Shown piece after piece: positions 19,399-28,249 of a stretch of 64,000 bases of DNA. A model generated the notes under the pieces. The model saw only the letters and a program-made list of their open reading frames with translations. It ran no database searches and was not told the DNA's origin. The DNA lies in contig NZ_JAJDNQ010000009.1 in the NCBI RefSeq assembly GCF_022340605.1, positions 22,509 through 86,508 of the forward strand. Direction: 5' to 3'. This DNA is from Thiohalocapsa sp. (GTDB taxonomy: Bacteria > Pseudomonadota > Gammaproteobacteria > Chromatiales > Chromatiaceae). The position numbers and the translations under genes are program-made. Within the stretch, counting starts at the first letter, position 1, and every line of letters starts with the position of its first letter.

Positions 19399-20252
19399 CA
19401 GGTCACCTCCTGCTTCGGGAGCTCGGGTCTGGTGAAGAAGCGGGCGCCGCCGAGCCAGATCTTGAGCGCCTGCCAGTGGATGGCGAACACCACCTTGTAG
19501 GTCATCACCGGCATCTGCCGGAAGGCGCGCCGCAGCGCCGCGTCGCTCAGCGGCTCGCCGTCGCCGGTCTGGGTCGCCACCAGCTTGAGCCGGCCGTGCT
19601 CGTCGAACTGGCGAATCACCACCGCGAGCTTAGCGCCGGGCGCGGACAGCCGGAAGCGGTAGCCGCCCTGCATGTCCATGAGCGGCGAGACATAAAAGCA
19701 CTTGAGCTTCTCGGCGCGCAGCGGCCAGGCGATGGGCCGGCCGTCGTCGTGCAAGAGATAGCTGTGATGCTCGCCGAAGGTGTTGTTGACCTCGGCGATG
19801 ACAGCCCGCAGCTGGCCGTCGGCGTGCTCGCAGTACCAGAGGCTGAGCGGATTGAAGCCGTACCCCAGGACGCGCGGAAAGCACAGGAGCCGGATGCGGC
19901 CGCCGTCCAGGTGGATGCCCTGGCTCGCCAGCACCCGCTCCGCCCAAGGTCTGAGCGCCGTGCCGTCGCGGGGGCCGTGGTCGCGCGGATCGAAGCGGAA
20001 GATCTGCGGGCGCAGCAAACCCGCCAGGAAGCCACGGGGTGGCCCAACGGCCAGGCGCTGCGGGACTCGTTCTAACGCGTCCACATCCAACAGCACGCTG
20101 AACACCCGGTACTCGAAGCGGTAGCGCACCGGGAACAGTCGCCGGTGCATGACCCGGGTGAAGAAGATCCGGTGCCCCGATTCCTGCGAACGGGCATCCG
20201 CCCTGGCGGCCGTGTCCGCGGCGACTGGCTTCTGGCCGTTATCGTGCCGCAT
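19398..20252 (-). CDS. DUF1365 family protein
   Basis: A 284-residue soluble protein opening with the DUF1365 hallmark MHRRLFPVRYRFEYRVFSVLLDVD and the later motifs RVLGYGFNPLSLWYCEH and AEVNNTFGEHHSYLL. Biochemical function is not established; genomic association ties it to the CFA-synthase-like and flavoprotein partners in unusual fatty-acid modification. The ATG at 20252 shares its A with the stop codon of the flavoprotein gene, which argues for it over the GTG one codon upstream. The conserved region begins about 30 residues in; the preceding residues are low-complexity. Confidence 0.9.
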   Translation of the reverse strand: MRHDNGQKPVAADTAARADARSQESGHRIFFTRVMHRRLFPVRYRFEYRVFSVLLDVDALERVPQRLAVGPPRGFLAGLLRPQIFRFDPRDHGPRDGTALRPWAERVLASQGIHLDGGRIRLLCFPRVLGYGFNPLSLWYCEHADGQLRAVIAEVNNTFGEHHSYLLHDDGRPIAWPLRAEKLKCFYVSPLMDMQGGYRFRLSAPGAKLAVVIRQFDEHGRLKLVATQTGDGEPLSDAALRRAFRQMPVMTYKVVFAIHWQALKIWLGGARFFTRPELPKQEVT

Positions 20253-21589
20253 CACGCGGGTGCCCCGGCCGGTGCGGGCTCGGCCAGCGGGCCGACGGCG
20301 GCCGGGAGCTCATCGTTGCCGGTGAGCCAGCCGGTGTCGACGCCGAGCCGTTCGGCCACGTCCACGGCGGAGCGCAGCGCGTCCTCGTGGAAACCGTAGC
20401 CGAAATAGCTGCCGCAGAAATAGAGTCGGTCGACGCCCTGAATACGATGCAGCTCGCGCTGCGCGTTCATCGCCGCCTGGTCGAAGACCGGGTGGTCGTA
20501 GGTGGTCTCGGCGATCACCTTGGCGGGGTCCGGCTCAATGAGAGGGTTCAGCGACACCAGGTAGTCGCGGCTGGTCTCGAGGCCCTGGAGCTTGTTCATC
20601 CAGTAGGTGACCGACACCGCCCGGCCGCCGTCGGGGTTCTCGGCGGCCAGGTAGTTCCAGGCCGACCAGACCACCCGGCGCCGGGGCATCAGGTTGGTGT
20701 CGGTGTGCAGGATGGTGCGGTTGGGCTGGTAGCGGAAGCGGCCCAGCAGCCGCGCCTCGTCCGCCGTCGGCTCCGCCAGCAGCCGCAGCGTCTGATCCGC
20801 GTGGCAGGCGAGCACCACCTGGTCGGCGTCGATGGTGCGTCCGGACGCCAGCTCCACCTGCACGCCGGCTTCGCGCCTGCGCACCGCGACGGCGGCGTCG
20901 CTGACCATGCGCTCGGGTCCGAGGTCCGCGGCGATGCGCCTGACGTAGCGCTGGCTGCCGCCGGCGACGCTGCGCCACACGGGCCGCTCCAGCGGATGCA
21001 GCAGCCGGTGGTTGTTGAAGAAGCGGGCCAGGCTCTCCGCCGGGAAGGCCAGCATGGTGTCCGTCGGGCACGACCAGATGGCCGAGGCCATGGGCAGCAG
21101 GTAGTGGTCGCGGAACGCATCGCTCAGGCCCTCGCTGGTGAGGAACTCACCGAGGCTCCGGCCATCGAACCCGGAGTCTCTGAGACATTGTTTGCAGCGC
21201 GCGTTGAAGCGGAAGATGTCCACGAGCATCCGCAGAAACCGCGGGCTTAACGCATTGCGGCGCTGTGCAAAAATCGTGCTTAGGCTATCGCCGGCGTACT
21301 CGAGTCGCCCGGGACCGATGGATGCGGAGAAGGACATGTCCGAGTCGCGTGTGCCGACGCCGAGGCGCTCGAACAGCCGCACCAGCAGCGGGTAGTTGCG
21401 TACGTTGTAGACGATGAAGCCGGTGTCCACCGGGACCTTGCGGTCGCCTTCGTCCACCTCGACGGTGTTGGTGTGGCCGCCGAAGTAGCCGTTCTTCTCG
21501 ACCAGCGTCACCTGGTGACGATGGGACAGCAACCAGGCGGAGGCGAGGCCGGCAATGCCGCTGCCGACGACACAGATACGATCAGTCAT
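20252..21589 (-). CDS. FAD-dependent amine-oxidase-like flavoprotein (COG2907 type)
   Basis: A 445-residue predicted FAD enzyme: RICVVGSGIAGLASAWLL at residues 3-20 is the dinucleotide-binding fold and NGYFGGHTNTVEVDEG near 34 the second FAD motif; GSYFGYGFHEDALRSAV near the C-terminus is the closing FAD/active-site segment of this group. It heads the operon with the DUF1365 and CFA-synthase-like genes, overlapping the former. The ATG at 21589 was chosen because the fold begins two residues later; the open frame upstream is not family-like. Probable desaturase- or oxidase-type step on membrane acyl chains (inference). Confidence 0.85.
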   Translation of the reverse strand: MTDRICVVGSGIAGLASAWLLSHRHQVTLVEKNGYFGGHTNTVEVDEGDRKVPVDTGFIVYNVRNYPLLVRLFERLGVGTRDSDMSFSASIGPGRLEYAGDSLSTIFAQRRNALSPRFLRMLVDIFRFNARCKQCLRDSGFDGRSLGEFLTSEGLSDAFRDHYLLPMASAIWSCPTDTMLAFPAESLARFFNNHRLLHPLERPVWRSVAGGSQRYVRRIAADLGPERMVSDAAVAVRRREAGVQVELASGRTIDADQVVLACHADQTLRLLAEPTADEARLLGRFRYQPNRTILHTDTNLMPRRRVVWSAWNYLAAENPDGGRAVSVTYWMNKLQGLETSRDYLVSLNPLIEPDPAKVIAETTYDHPVFDQAAMNAQRELHRIQGVDRLYFCGSYFGYGFHEDALRSAVDVAERLGVDTGWLTGNDELPAAVGPLAEPAPAGAPA

Positions 21590-21797
21590 TGGAGCAGGTT
21601 CGCGGGGGGCTTGTTCAGGTTTCGTCCGGGGGGCGTCTCGCAAGATCTGGACAAGACGCCCGCGAATCAACATCGCCGGCGCTGCGAGCGACGTGGCCGG
21701 CCATTGTCCGCGACTCATATGCTGCGGGGTGGCCCGCCTGAGCGCCGGGCCAATAGCACGGCCGGCGCGTTCAGCCGCGCCGCCGGCGGAGACTACC

Positions 21798-22199
21798 ATG
21801 CCGGCCTGCGCACCGTTGGCCCCACTGATCCGGCAACCAATCGAGGCCGCCGGCGAGGCGACCCGCCGGCTGGCCGCCCGCATCCGCGCCCACGCGCCGC
21901 GCTTCGTCTTCACAGGCGCCGGCTGCCGCACGGAATCCGACATCCCCGACTGCCGCGACGAGCACGGCCGCTGCAAGGGCGCCGTGCCCATCCGCTACCA
22001 GCCCTTTGTCCGCGACCCGGCCGCGCGGCGGCGCCACTGGGTGCGGCACTTCGCCGGCCGGCCGCGGGTGGCCGCGGCCGCGCCCAGCGCCACCTACCGT
22101 ACACTGGCGGCGCTGGAAACGCGTGGCCTGATCGCGCACTCGACGCCGGCCGCCCGGTCGGGAACAATCGACCATCAACCCAGGGGGACACTGCGATGA
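21798..22199 (+). pseudogene. Truncated sirtuin (NAD-dependent deacylase) remnant
   Basis: A 133-residue frame whose first 100 or so residues match the N-terminal third of SIR2 deacylases: RFVFTGAGCRTESDIPDCRD near residue 35 corresponds to the NAD-binding signature, followed by a class-like AARRRHWVRHFAGRP segment and TYRTLAALETRGLI. The frame then changes character and stops where the QN-x-D-x-LH catalytic histidine region should begin, so the zinc ribbon and active site are missing. Sirtuins are usually 240-290 residues. The stop overlaps the start of the next gene. It is probably a decayed gene; a short NAD-binding product cannot be excluded. Confidence 0.7.
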
Positions 22200-23569
22200 C
22201 ACAAATCCGGATCAAGAGCAGCCGCCCGCGGCTGATGCCGAGCCTGAAGCCGCAGCCGATGCGCCCGGTGGTGCCCCATCAGCCGCTGACCCACCACGAG
22301 ATCCTGACCCTGATCGCGCCTTTCAGCCGCCGCGGGCTGCACGCCGACATGGCCGCGAGCCGGCGCGATGAGCGGGTGCTGTGCTTCAAGGCGCAGGAAG
22401 TGCCCGCCGACGCGGACTGCCCGGTTCCGCTCACCATGCACCTGCGGCTGGAGGCGACCCAGGACGTGAGCAGAACCGGCAAGCACCGGCTGGTGCGCCT
22501 CGTGCGCGACGCGAGCGGGCTCGAATCCAGCCTCATCGCCGACGGCAAGGACCTGGAGAAGCTGCTGGAGCAACTGGACCAGGTGCCGGTGCGGCGGCAG
22601 TTCGCGGTGCACGCGGGGGTGCCGACGGCACGCAGCTATGTGCTTGAATCCGTTGCCGAATTGGAGCAGCGTGGCCGCGCCGGCAGTGCACGCCGGGTCG
22701 CCCGCACCGTCGGCGGCCGGCTGCTGCAGAAGCTCCAAGCGCAGTGGCAGCACCGCCGCAGTCGTAAGCCGGCGGGGTGGCGCAAGCGCCTGCCATGGCG
22801 GAAGGCGCGTGGCGAGGCGGTGCCCGTGCCCACCGCGGCTACTGGGCCAGCACCGGTGGCGCTGGACGACGACCTCCTCATCGACACCGTGGACGGTCCG
22901 CTGCGTCCGGTGATCGTCGCCGGTGCCGCCCGCATCGGCCCGGTGGACCTGGAGCTCAAGGCCGAGCGCTTCAACGGCCTGCCGGCGGAGCTCAAGCTCA
23001 GTACCGATGCCGGCGGCAAGCTGAAAATCCCCGAGGATCTGCTCGCCGTCATCGGCTGGAAGCACCGCCCGCTGCGGAAAATCGTCAGCTATTGGCGGGG
23101 CGCCATCCGCGTGGCGCCCAATGAGCCGGCGCGCACGCCGAACATCGAGCGCGAGCTCGGCCGCACCGTCACGCACCTGGCCGAGACCCTGGCGGAACCG
23201 CCTGCGCGCTTCCACCAGCGCCACGCCGGCGCGCGCTGGCGGGTGGCGTACCAGCGCGCGGTGCCCTTGTTGATCCTGGTGGCCATCTCGGCCGCGTCGC
23301 CCGGCATCCGCTACCTGGACATGGCGGACGGCTCCATCCTCAAGCTCTTCATCTTCCACGCGCCGCCGCTGATGCTGCTGAGCTTCTTCATGATGCGGGA
23401 GATGCCGCGCTTCGAGATCCCGCCGCTGCCGCGGCCGCTGGTGTACCGTGAATGGTTCCAGCACGTGGCGGACAAGCAGGCGCCGCCGCCAGCGCCAGCC
23501 CTGGCCGCGGCGAATGCCGACCGCTTCGACGACGACTTGAGGCGACGCTCTGCCGAGGCCGAGGGCTAG
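22196..23569 (+). CDS. Hypothetical membrane protein
   Basis: A 457-residue protein of unknown function. The start is supported by GGGGG eight bases before the ATG. The N-terminal half is soluble with a basic, arginine-rich stretch (about 160-215) separating two mixed domains; the middle (about 225-330) contains RPVIVAGAARIGPVDLELK. Two hydrophobic helices lie near residues 347-363 and 375-397, and the C-terminal tail is charged. The topology suggests a large cytoplasmic domain on a two-helix anchor. The segment KRLPWRKARG resembles nothing recognised. It follows directly on the sirtuin remnant and precedes the family C repeat. Confidence 0.65.
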   Translation: MTQIRIKSSRPRLMPSLKPQPMRPVVPHQPLTHHEILTLIAPFSRRGLHADMAASRRDERVLCFKAQEVPADADCPVPLTMHLRLEATQDVSRTGKHRLVRLVRDASGLESSLIADGKDLEKLLEQLDQVPVRRQFAVHAGVPTARSYVLESVAELEQRGRAGSARRVARTVGGRLLQKLQAQWQHRRSRKPAGWRKRLPWRKARGEAVPVPTAATGPAPVALDDDLLIDTVDGPLRPVIVAGAARIGPVDLELKAERFNGLPAELKLSTDAGGKLKIPEDLLAVIGWKHRPLRKIVSYWRGAIRVAPNEPARTPNIERELGRTVTHLAETLAEPPARFHQRHAGARWRVAYQRAVPLLILVAISAASPGIRYLDMADGSILKLFIFHAPPLMLLSFFMMREMPRFEIPPLPRPLVYREWFQHVADKQAPPPAPALAAANADRFDDDLRRRSAEAEG

Positions 23570-23603
23570 CGCTTCGCTGCGGAAATTCCGAAACCGTGCT
23601 CCC

Positions 23604-23692
<89 letters not shown>

Positions 23693-23817
23693 CTACGATG
23701 CGCTCGATTTCGGCGTTGCGAGCAATGCTTCCATAGTTTCGAAGCGTGCCCGCCATCCCGAGCCACCGGCGACCACCATCATCAACCTGAGGGGACAGAT
23801 TTTTGCAAGGCAACCCG

Positions 23818-24924
23818 ATGAATATTCCGCCGGTGTCGATCGCGGCGGTGAAGGATGCGCTCATCGAGCAATACGCGGATCCGCTGCTGCGGCGGCGGGC
23901 ATCCATGCTCTGGGGCACCCGCGGCGTCGGCAAGTCGTCGGTGGTGCGGCAGGTGGCCGAGCACTTCGATGTGCCATTGGTTGACCTGCGGCTCACCACC
24001 ATCGAGCCCGTGGACATCCGCGGCGCCATCTACGCCGACGATCAGCAGTCCAAGACGGTCTGGTTCCCGCCGGAGTTTCTGCCGGGCGGCGAGCAGCCCG
24101 ACGGCATCCTGTTCCTGGACGAGCTGACGGCGGCGGATCAGCGCCTGCAGATCTCCGCCTACTCGCTGATCCTGGACCGGCGCGTCGGCAACTACCGCCT
24201 GCCGGACGGCTGGCAGGTGATCGCCGCCGGCAACGCCGCCTTCCATGGTGCCGTCAGCCACGACATGGGCACGGCGCTGGCTGATCGCATGTTCCACTTC
24301 AACGTGCAATCGGTCATCGACGCCTTCCTCGACTACGCGCTCGCCCACGACTTTGCGCCGGAGGTGATGGCCTACCTCAAGGTCCGCCCCGACAAGCTCG
24401 ACGACACCGCGAGCCAGCTCGCCAACGATCACCTCGTCGGCGCCAGCCCCCGCGGCTGGGAGGACATCTCCAGCGTGCTCAAGTCGGCGCTTTCCGAGGC
24501 CGGCAAGCGCGTCTTCGTGCAGGGGCGCATCGGTGCCGCCAACGCGGCGGAGTTTTTCGGCGTGCTGCGCGAGATCCAGGCCGGCACCGACGTCCTGAAG
24601 CTGCTGGAGGCAGAGCCGGGCGAGGACACCGCGGTGCTGCTGCCCACCAGTCTGGACGGCCTCTACGGCATGCTCTACGCGCTGCTGGCGGCGGCCACCG
24701 ACGAGGTGCGCATGGGCCGGGCGCTCGCCATTCTGGACCAGCTCCCGGACGTGCAGAGCGACGCGCCGCTGCCCATCCGCGAGGTGCAGACGCTGGGCAT
24801 GGAGCTGTTGTTCCAGCGCGCGCTGGAGCGTGGCCTGGAGGGCGCAGTACTGTCGAGCGCTGCCTACCGGCGCTACACCGAGGCGCGCGAGGCTGGGCGA
24901 CAGGCTGGGCGGCAGGCGGCCTGA
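23818..24924 (+). CDS. MoxR-family AAA+ ATPase
   Basis: A 368-residue AAA+ ATPase. Walker A is GTRGVGKSS near residue 34, Walker B ILFLDEL near 97, and sensor-1 VIAAGN near 136; a C-terminal helical lid follows. MoxR ATPases act as chaperones that activate or assemble partner complexes, usually with a VWA protein, and the next gene encodes one five bases downstream. The ATG at 23818 with AAGG seven bases before is preferred over a TTG five codons earlier. The partner complex in this organism is unknown. Confidence 0.85.
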   Translation: MNIPPVSIAAVKDALIEQYADPLLRRRASMLWGTRGVGKSSVVRQVAEHFDVPLVDLRLTTIEPVDIRGAIYADDQQSKTVWFPPEFLPGGEQPDGILFLDELTAADQRLQISAYSLILDRRVGNYRLPDGWQVIAAGNAAFHGAVSHDMGTALADRMFHFNVQSVIDAFLDYALAHDFAPEVMAYLKVRPDKLDDTASQLANDHLVGASPRGWEDISSVLKSALSEAGKRVFVQGRIGAANAAEFFGVLREIQAGTDVLKLLEAEPGEDTAVLLPTSLDGLYGMLYALLAAATDEVRMGRALAILDQLPDVQSDAPLPIREVQTLGMELLFQRALERGLEGAVLSSAAYRRYTEAREAGRQAGRQAA

Positions 24925-24929
24925 GCGCC

Positions 24930-26336
24930 GTGTCCGACACCGGCCGCCATCCGTCCGCCGTCTACGAGCACCGCGGCACCCCCGCGGTGCAGCGCATGGT
25001 GGAGTACGCCCCGTCCACGGGCGGGCTCGCGCTCTGGATCAGGCACGTGGACGCCGCGCCGGAGGGCGACATCGATTTCGTCACCGCGAACGACGGCGCC
25101 AGCATCTTCTACGGCCCGGCGTTCGACGACCTGCCGCTCATGGTGCAGACGGGCCTGGTGGCCCACCAGGTGCTGCACGTGGCCCTGCGGCACCCGCAGC
25201 GCATGGCCGAGCTGCAACGCCTCACCGGCGACGTGGACCCCGAGCTCTACAACATTTGCGCCGATGCCATCGTCAACAGCACCCTGTCGCACCTGACCTG
25301 GCTGGAGCTCCCCGATGGCTCGGTGTTCCTGGAGGACCTGCTGGCCGCGGCGCTGCACCGTACCGAGGAGAGCCCGGAGAAGGCGCTGCTGGAGTGGGAC
25401 GTGGAGCGCCTGTATCGCCTGGTGGACGACCGCCGCAGCGGCTCCGGCGGCACCGGCAAGCGCCGCGGTGGGCGCGGCGGGCGCCAGGACGACAAGGGCA
25501 AGAGCAGCGGCGGCGAGGACGCCGAGCAGGGCCGGGGCCAGCCCAAGGAAGACGGTCCGCGTGCCGCCCGGGTGCGGCATGTCTCGGGCCACATCCTGCG
25601 CGACCTGCTGCCGGCCGCCGATGCCGAGCACCCGGAGGCCGAGGCCGAGCGCTCCCGCGAGTGGCACGAGCGCATCACCCGCGCCCATGCCGGCGACGGC
25701 CTGCACTCCATGCTGCGAGCCCTGCTGGCCGACCTGCCGAAGGTGCGCACACCGTGGGAGCAACTGCTCCGCACCCAGCTCGCGCGCGGGCTGTCCATGC
25801 AGCCGGAGCTGTCCTGGTCGCGGCCGTCGCGATCCTACCTCGCGAATCGTGGCCGAGTGGGGAGCAGGGCAAGCGGGCGCACCGGCAGCCGGTCCGGGCA
25901 GGGCACTGGCATGCGCATGCCCTGGGAGCCCGGGCGCGCCTCATCCAGCGCGGTGGCGCGCCTCGCGGTGCTGGTAGACGTGTCGGGCTCCGTGGACGAC
26001 ACGTTGATGCACCGGTTTGCCGCCGAGGTGGAGGCCATCAGCCGCCGCCTGGAGGCGCTCGTACTGGTGGTCATCGGCGACGACAAGGTGCGCGACGTGC
26101 GTACCTTCGAGCCCGGCCGCTCCAATCTGCGGGACGTCAAGTTCGAGGGCCGGGGCGGTACCGACTTCACGCCGTTACTGGAGGAGGCCCAGCGCCACGA
26201 CCCGGACATGGCCGTATTCCTTACGGACCTCGATGGCCGCGTCGACTACTGCCCGTCCTTCCCGGTGCTCTGGGCCGTGCCCGCCGAGGCCGCGCACATG
26301 CAGGCGCCCTTCGGCCGCAAGCTGGTCCTGGAGTAG
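24930..26336 (+). CDS. DUF2201 metallopeptidase-like/VWA protein
   Basis: A 468-residue partner of the MoxR ATPase. The N-terminal half matches the putative metallopeptidase domain of DUF2201 proteins, but the expected HExxH reads HQVLH (residues about 74-78; codon CAG checked), so the catalytic glutamate is a glutamine. A Gly/Arg/Lys-rich linker (about 170-210) leads to a C-terminal VWA-like domain with a full MIDAS: DVSGS near 350, GGTDF near 411 and TDLDG near 432. The start is GTG. The pair probably works as a MoxR-VWA chaperone module on an unidentified client. Confidence 0.82.
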   Translation: MSDTGRHPSAVYEHRGTPAVQRMVEYAPSTGGLALWIRHVDAAPEGDIDFVTANDGASIFYGPAFDDLPLMVQTGLVAHQVLHVALRHPQRMAELQRLTGDVDPELYNICADAIVNSTLSHLTWLELPDGSVFLEDLLAAALHRTEESPEKALLEWDVERLYRLVDDRRSGSGGTGKRRGGRGGRQDDKGKSSGGEDAEQGRGQPKEDGPRAARVRHVSGHILRDLLPAADAEHPEAEAERSREWHERITRAHAGDGLHSMLRALLADLPKVRTPWEQLLRTQLARGLSMQPELSWSRPSRSYLANRGRVGSRASGRTGSRSGQGTGMRMPWEPGRASSSAVARLAVLVDVSGSVDDTLMHRFAAEVEAISRRLEALVLVVIGDDKVRDVRTFEPGRSNLRDVKFEGRGGTDFTPLLEEAQRHDPDMAVFLTDLDGRVDYCPSFPVLWAVPAEAAHMQAPFGRKLVLE

Positions 26337-26340
26337 CCCC

Positions 26341-26420
26341 GGGGGCGCCGACTTTCAGATTGGCGCGTCGCACCTGGGGGCGCCGACTTTCAGTCGGCCC
26401 CAGCCGCCGTCAGGCGGCTT
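26341..26420. terminator. Hairpin cluster downstream of the VWA gene
   Basis: Two direct copies of GGGGGCGCCGACTTTCAG (26341-26358 and 26376-26393). The second forms a 7-bp stem, GCCGACT/AGTCGGC, and is followed by a second stem, AGCCGCC/GGCGGCT (26402-26419). It lies between the convergent VWA gene and yhbY and could stop transcription from either side, but lacks a T-run. Confidence 0.45.
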
Positions 26421-26449
26421 AGCGCGCCAGGCGGCTCAATGCGATGAAG

Positions 26450-26755
26450 TCAACCTGGCAACCGTATCGGCTCCTTGAGCTCCGGATTGGCGCGATACAG
26501 CACCGCGACATTCCCGATGCGCTGCACCAGCGCCGCACCGGTCTCCTCGACTATGGTGCGCACCTGCGCATCCCGTCCGTCGCGGTCGCCACCGTTCACG
26601 CGCACCTTGATCAGCTCATGGTGCGACAGCGCCAGCCCGATCTCGGCCAGCACCGGCTCGGTGAGCCCGGCGGCACCGAGCAGCACCACGGGCTTGAGAT
26701 GATGCGCTAGCTGCTTCAGCGCCCGGCGCTGTTGGTTGTTCAGGTGTGTTGTCAT
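26450..26755 (-). CDS. yhbY: CRS1-YhbY RNA-binding protein (ribosome assembly)
   Basis: A 101-residue single CRM-domain protein that associates with pre-50S ribosomal particles. The GxxG-like loop LLGAAGLTEPVL near residue 24, HHELIKVRVNGGDRDGR near 45 and IVEETGAALVQRIGNVAVLYR near 68 match E. coli YhbY closely in sequence and length. It is monocistronic on the minus strand, with a family B repeat just upstream. Confidence 0.95.
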   Translation of the reverse strand: MTTHLNNQQRRALKQLAHHLKPVVLLGAAGLTEPVLAEIGLALSHHELIKVRVNGGDRDGRDAQVRTIVEETGAALVQRIGNVAVLYRANPELKEPIRLPG

Positions 26756-26794
26756 GTGCTCTGGCTCTGGGGGTGTGGGAGCGGCGCTCTTGGT

Positions 26795-26862
26795 GTGGGA
26801 GCGGCACGCTCGGTGCCGCGACGGGTGCCCGATCGCGCCACGAACAGCAGTGGCGCTCCCAC
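26795..26862. repeat. Dispersed palindromic repeat, family B copy 2 (complete)
   Basis: A 68-base element with outer inverted ends GTGGGAGCG / CGCTCCCAC and an inner GCGGCAC / GTGCCGC hairpin. A partial left half (GTGGGAGCGGCGCTC) precedes it at 26775-26789. It lies between yhbY and the oxidoreductase gene, four bases from the latter's stop codon. Confidence 0.75.
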
Positions 26863-26866
26863 GCGC

Positions 26867-27865
26867 TCAGCCGGCTGCCGTGGGCTGCACCAGCACACGC
26901 CCATGCGTGCGACCGGCGAGCATGCGCTCGAACACCTCCGGCAGGGCCTCCAGCGCGACCTCACCGCCAAGCAGCCGCTCGGGCTCGTCAACCCGCCAGT
27001 CTGTGGCAAGGTGGCGCCACAGCTCGGTCCGCAGCGGCATTGGGACATGCACCGAGTCGCAGCCGAGCAGCGACACGCCGCGCAGGATGAAGGGCATGAC
27101 GGTGGTGTGCAGCTCGCCGCCACCGGCGAGCCCGATGCTGGCGATGTTGCCATAGGGCACCACGGTACGGGTGATGCGCGCGAGCATGGCGCCGCCGACG
27201 TTGTCCACCGCGCCGCCCCAGGTGGCCTTCTCCAGTGGGCGGTCGCCGCCAGGCAGCGCGTCGCGGCCGAGGATCTGCGTTGCGCCGAGGTCCGTCAGCC
27301 AGTCGTGCAGCTCCGGCTTGCCGGACACCGCGGTTACCTCGAAGCCCAGCTTGGCGAGGATAGCAATGGCGACTGACCCGACGCCGCCGCTGGCGCCGGT
27401 CACCAGGATCGGCCCCATGTCCGGCCGCTGATCGTTCTGCAACAACCGATGCACCGCCAGCGCCGCCGTGAAGCCGGCGGTGCCGAGCAGCATGGCGGTG
27501 CGGGTATCGAGCCCCTCCGACACCGCCACCAGCCAGTCGCCGGGCACACAGAGGTACTCCGCGTAGCCGCCGTCGTGGTCGAAGGCCATGCCGTGACCGG
27601 TGGCGATGACGGTATCGCCCGGCTTGAAATCCTCGTGCTCGGAGCGCTCTACGACCCCGGCCGCATCGATGCCGCCGATGATGGGGAAGCGGCGGATTAC
27701 CTTGCCCTTGCCGGTGCCGCCGAGGGCGTCCTTGTAATTGACGCTGGCGTAGTCCACCCGCAGCAGCACTTCGCCAGCGGCGGGCTCGGGCAGGTCGATG
27801 GTCTCGATGCCGGCGCGATGCCCGGCCTCGTCGTGGTGGATACGGAAGGCGCGATGGGTCGGCAT
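26867..27865 (-). CDS. acuI: YhdH/AcuI-type acrylyl-CoA reductase/quinone oxidoreductase
   Basis: A 332-residue medium-chain dehydrogenase/reductase without zinc-binding cysteines. NYKDAL near residue 40, IGGIDAAGVV near 60 and the NADPH-binding GASGGVGSVAI near 155 are the YhdH/AcuI pattern. AcuI reduces acrylyl-CoA, produced for example from DMSP breakdown, with NADPH; some homologues are annotated only as quinone oxidoreductases. GGGGGAG precedes the ATG at ideal distance, ruling out the longer upstream frame. It stands alone; no DMSP genes are nearby. Confidence 0.85.
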   Translation of the reverse strand: MPTHRAFRIHHDEAGHRAGIETIDLPEPAAGEVLLRVDYASVNYKDALGGTGKGKVIRRFPIIGGIDAAGVVERSEHEDFKPGDTVIATGHGMAFDHDGGYAEYLCVPGDWLVAVSEGLDTRTAMLLGTAGFTAALAVHRLLQNDQRPDMGPILVTGASGGVGSVAIAILAKLGFEVTAVSGKPELHDWLTDLGATQILGRDALPGGDRPLEKATWGGAVDNVGGAMLARITRTVVPYGNIASIGLAGGGELHTTVMPFILRGVSLLGCDSVHVPMPLRTELWRHLATDWRVDEPERLLGGEVALEALPEVFERMLAGRTHGRVLVQPTAAG

Positions 27866-28012
27866 GGGCTCCCCCTTGTCTGTGGCTCGGCCGGCGCGCG
27901 GCGCCGGCGGGGCCGCAGTATGCCGGATCGCCGACGCCGATGCCGGCCGCGCTCGCGCGCTCACGGCACCGCGAGCGCGCTCGTGACATTCGCAGACAGC
28001 CTGGATAGAGGC

Positions 28013-28249
28013 TTACGCCGCTTCAACGACGAGCCTGTGCCGACGTGTCGGGGCGGGCAGCGCCAGCTTGGCAAGGCTTTCGAGATGAAGGTCCAGGGCC
28101 TCACAGGCGTTGGCGAAGGCGTCGGGCAGCGTGTCGCCGCTCGTGACGATTTCGGGGATGTCCGGGAAGTCGACGATGTAGGCGGGCTCTCTTGCCTGGT
28201 AGCTGATGGAGAAGACGTAGTCTCGGTACACGTGGCTAGTGGTCAGCAT
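28013..28249 (-). CDS. hicB: HicB-family antitoxin
   Basis: A 78-residue partial-RNase-H-fold antitoxin: AYIVDFPDIPEIVTSGDTL followed by DAFANACEALDLHLESL is the canonical HicB pattern. No DNA-binding C-terminal domain is evident; the tail is ALPAPTRRHRLVVEA. The start overlaps the end of the hicA frame by seven bases, the standard hicA-hicB order. Since the toxin frame is interrupted, the antitoxin may be free-standing. Confidence 0.85.
   Translation of the reverse strand: MLTTSHVYRDYVFSISYQAREPAYIVDFPDIPEIVTSGDTLPDAFANACEALDLHLESLAKLALPAPTRRHRLVVEAA

Noticed and set aside
21473..22195. A longer version of the unknown membrane protein starting near 21473
   Set aside because: It would run through the flavoprotein gene on the opposite strand and the sirtuin fragment in another frame; the ATG at 22196 has a strong ribosome site.
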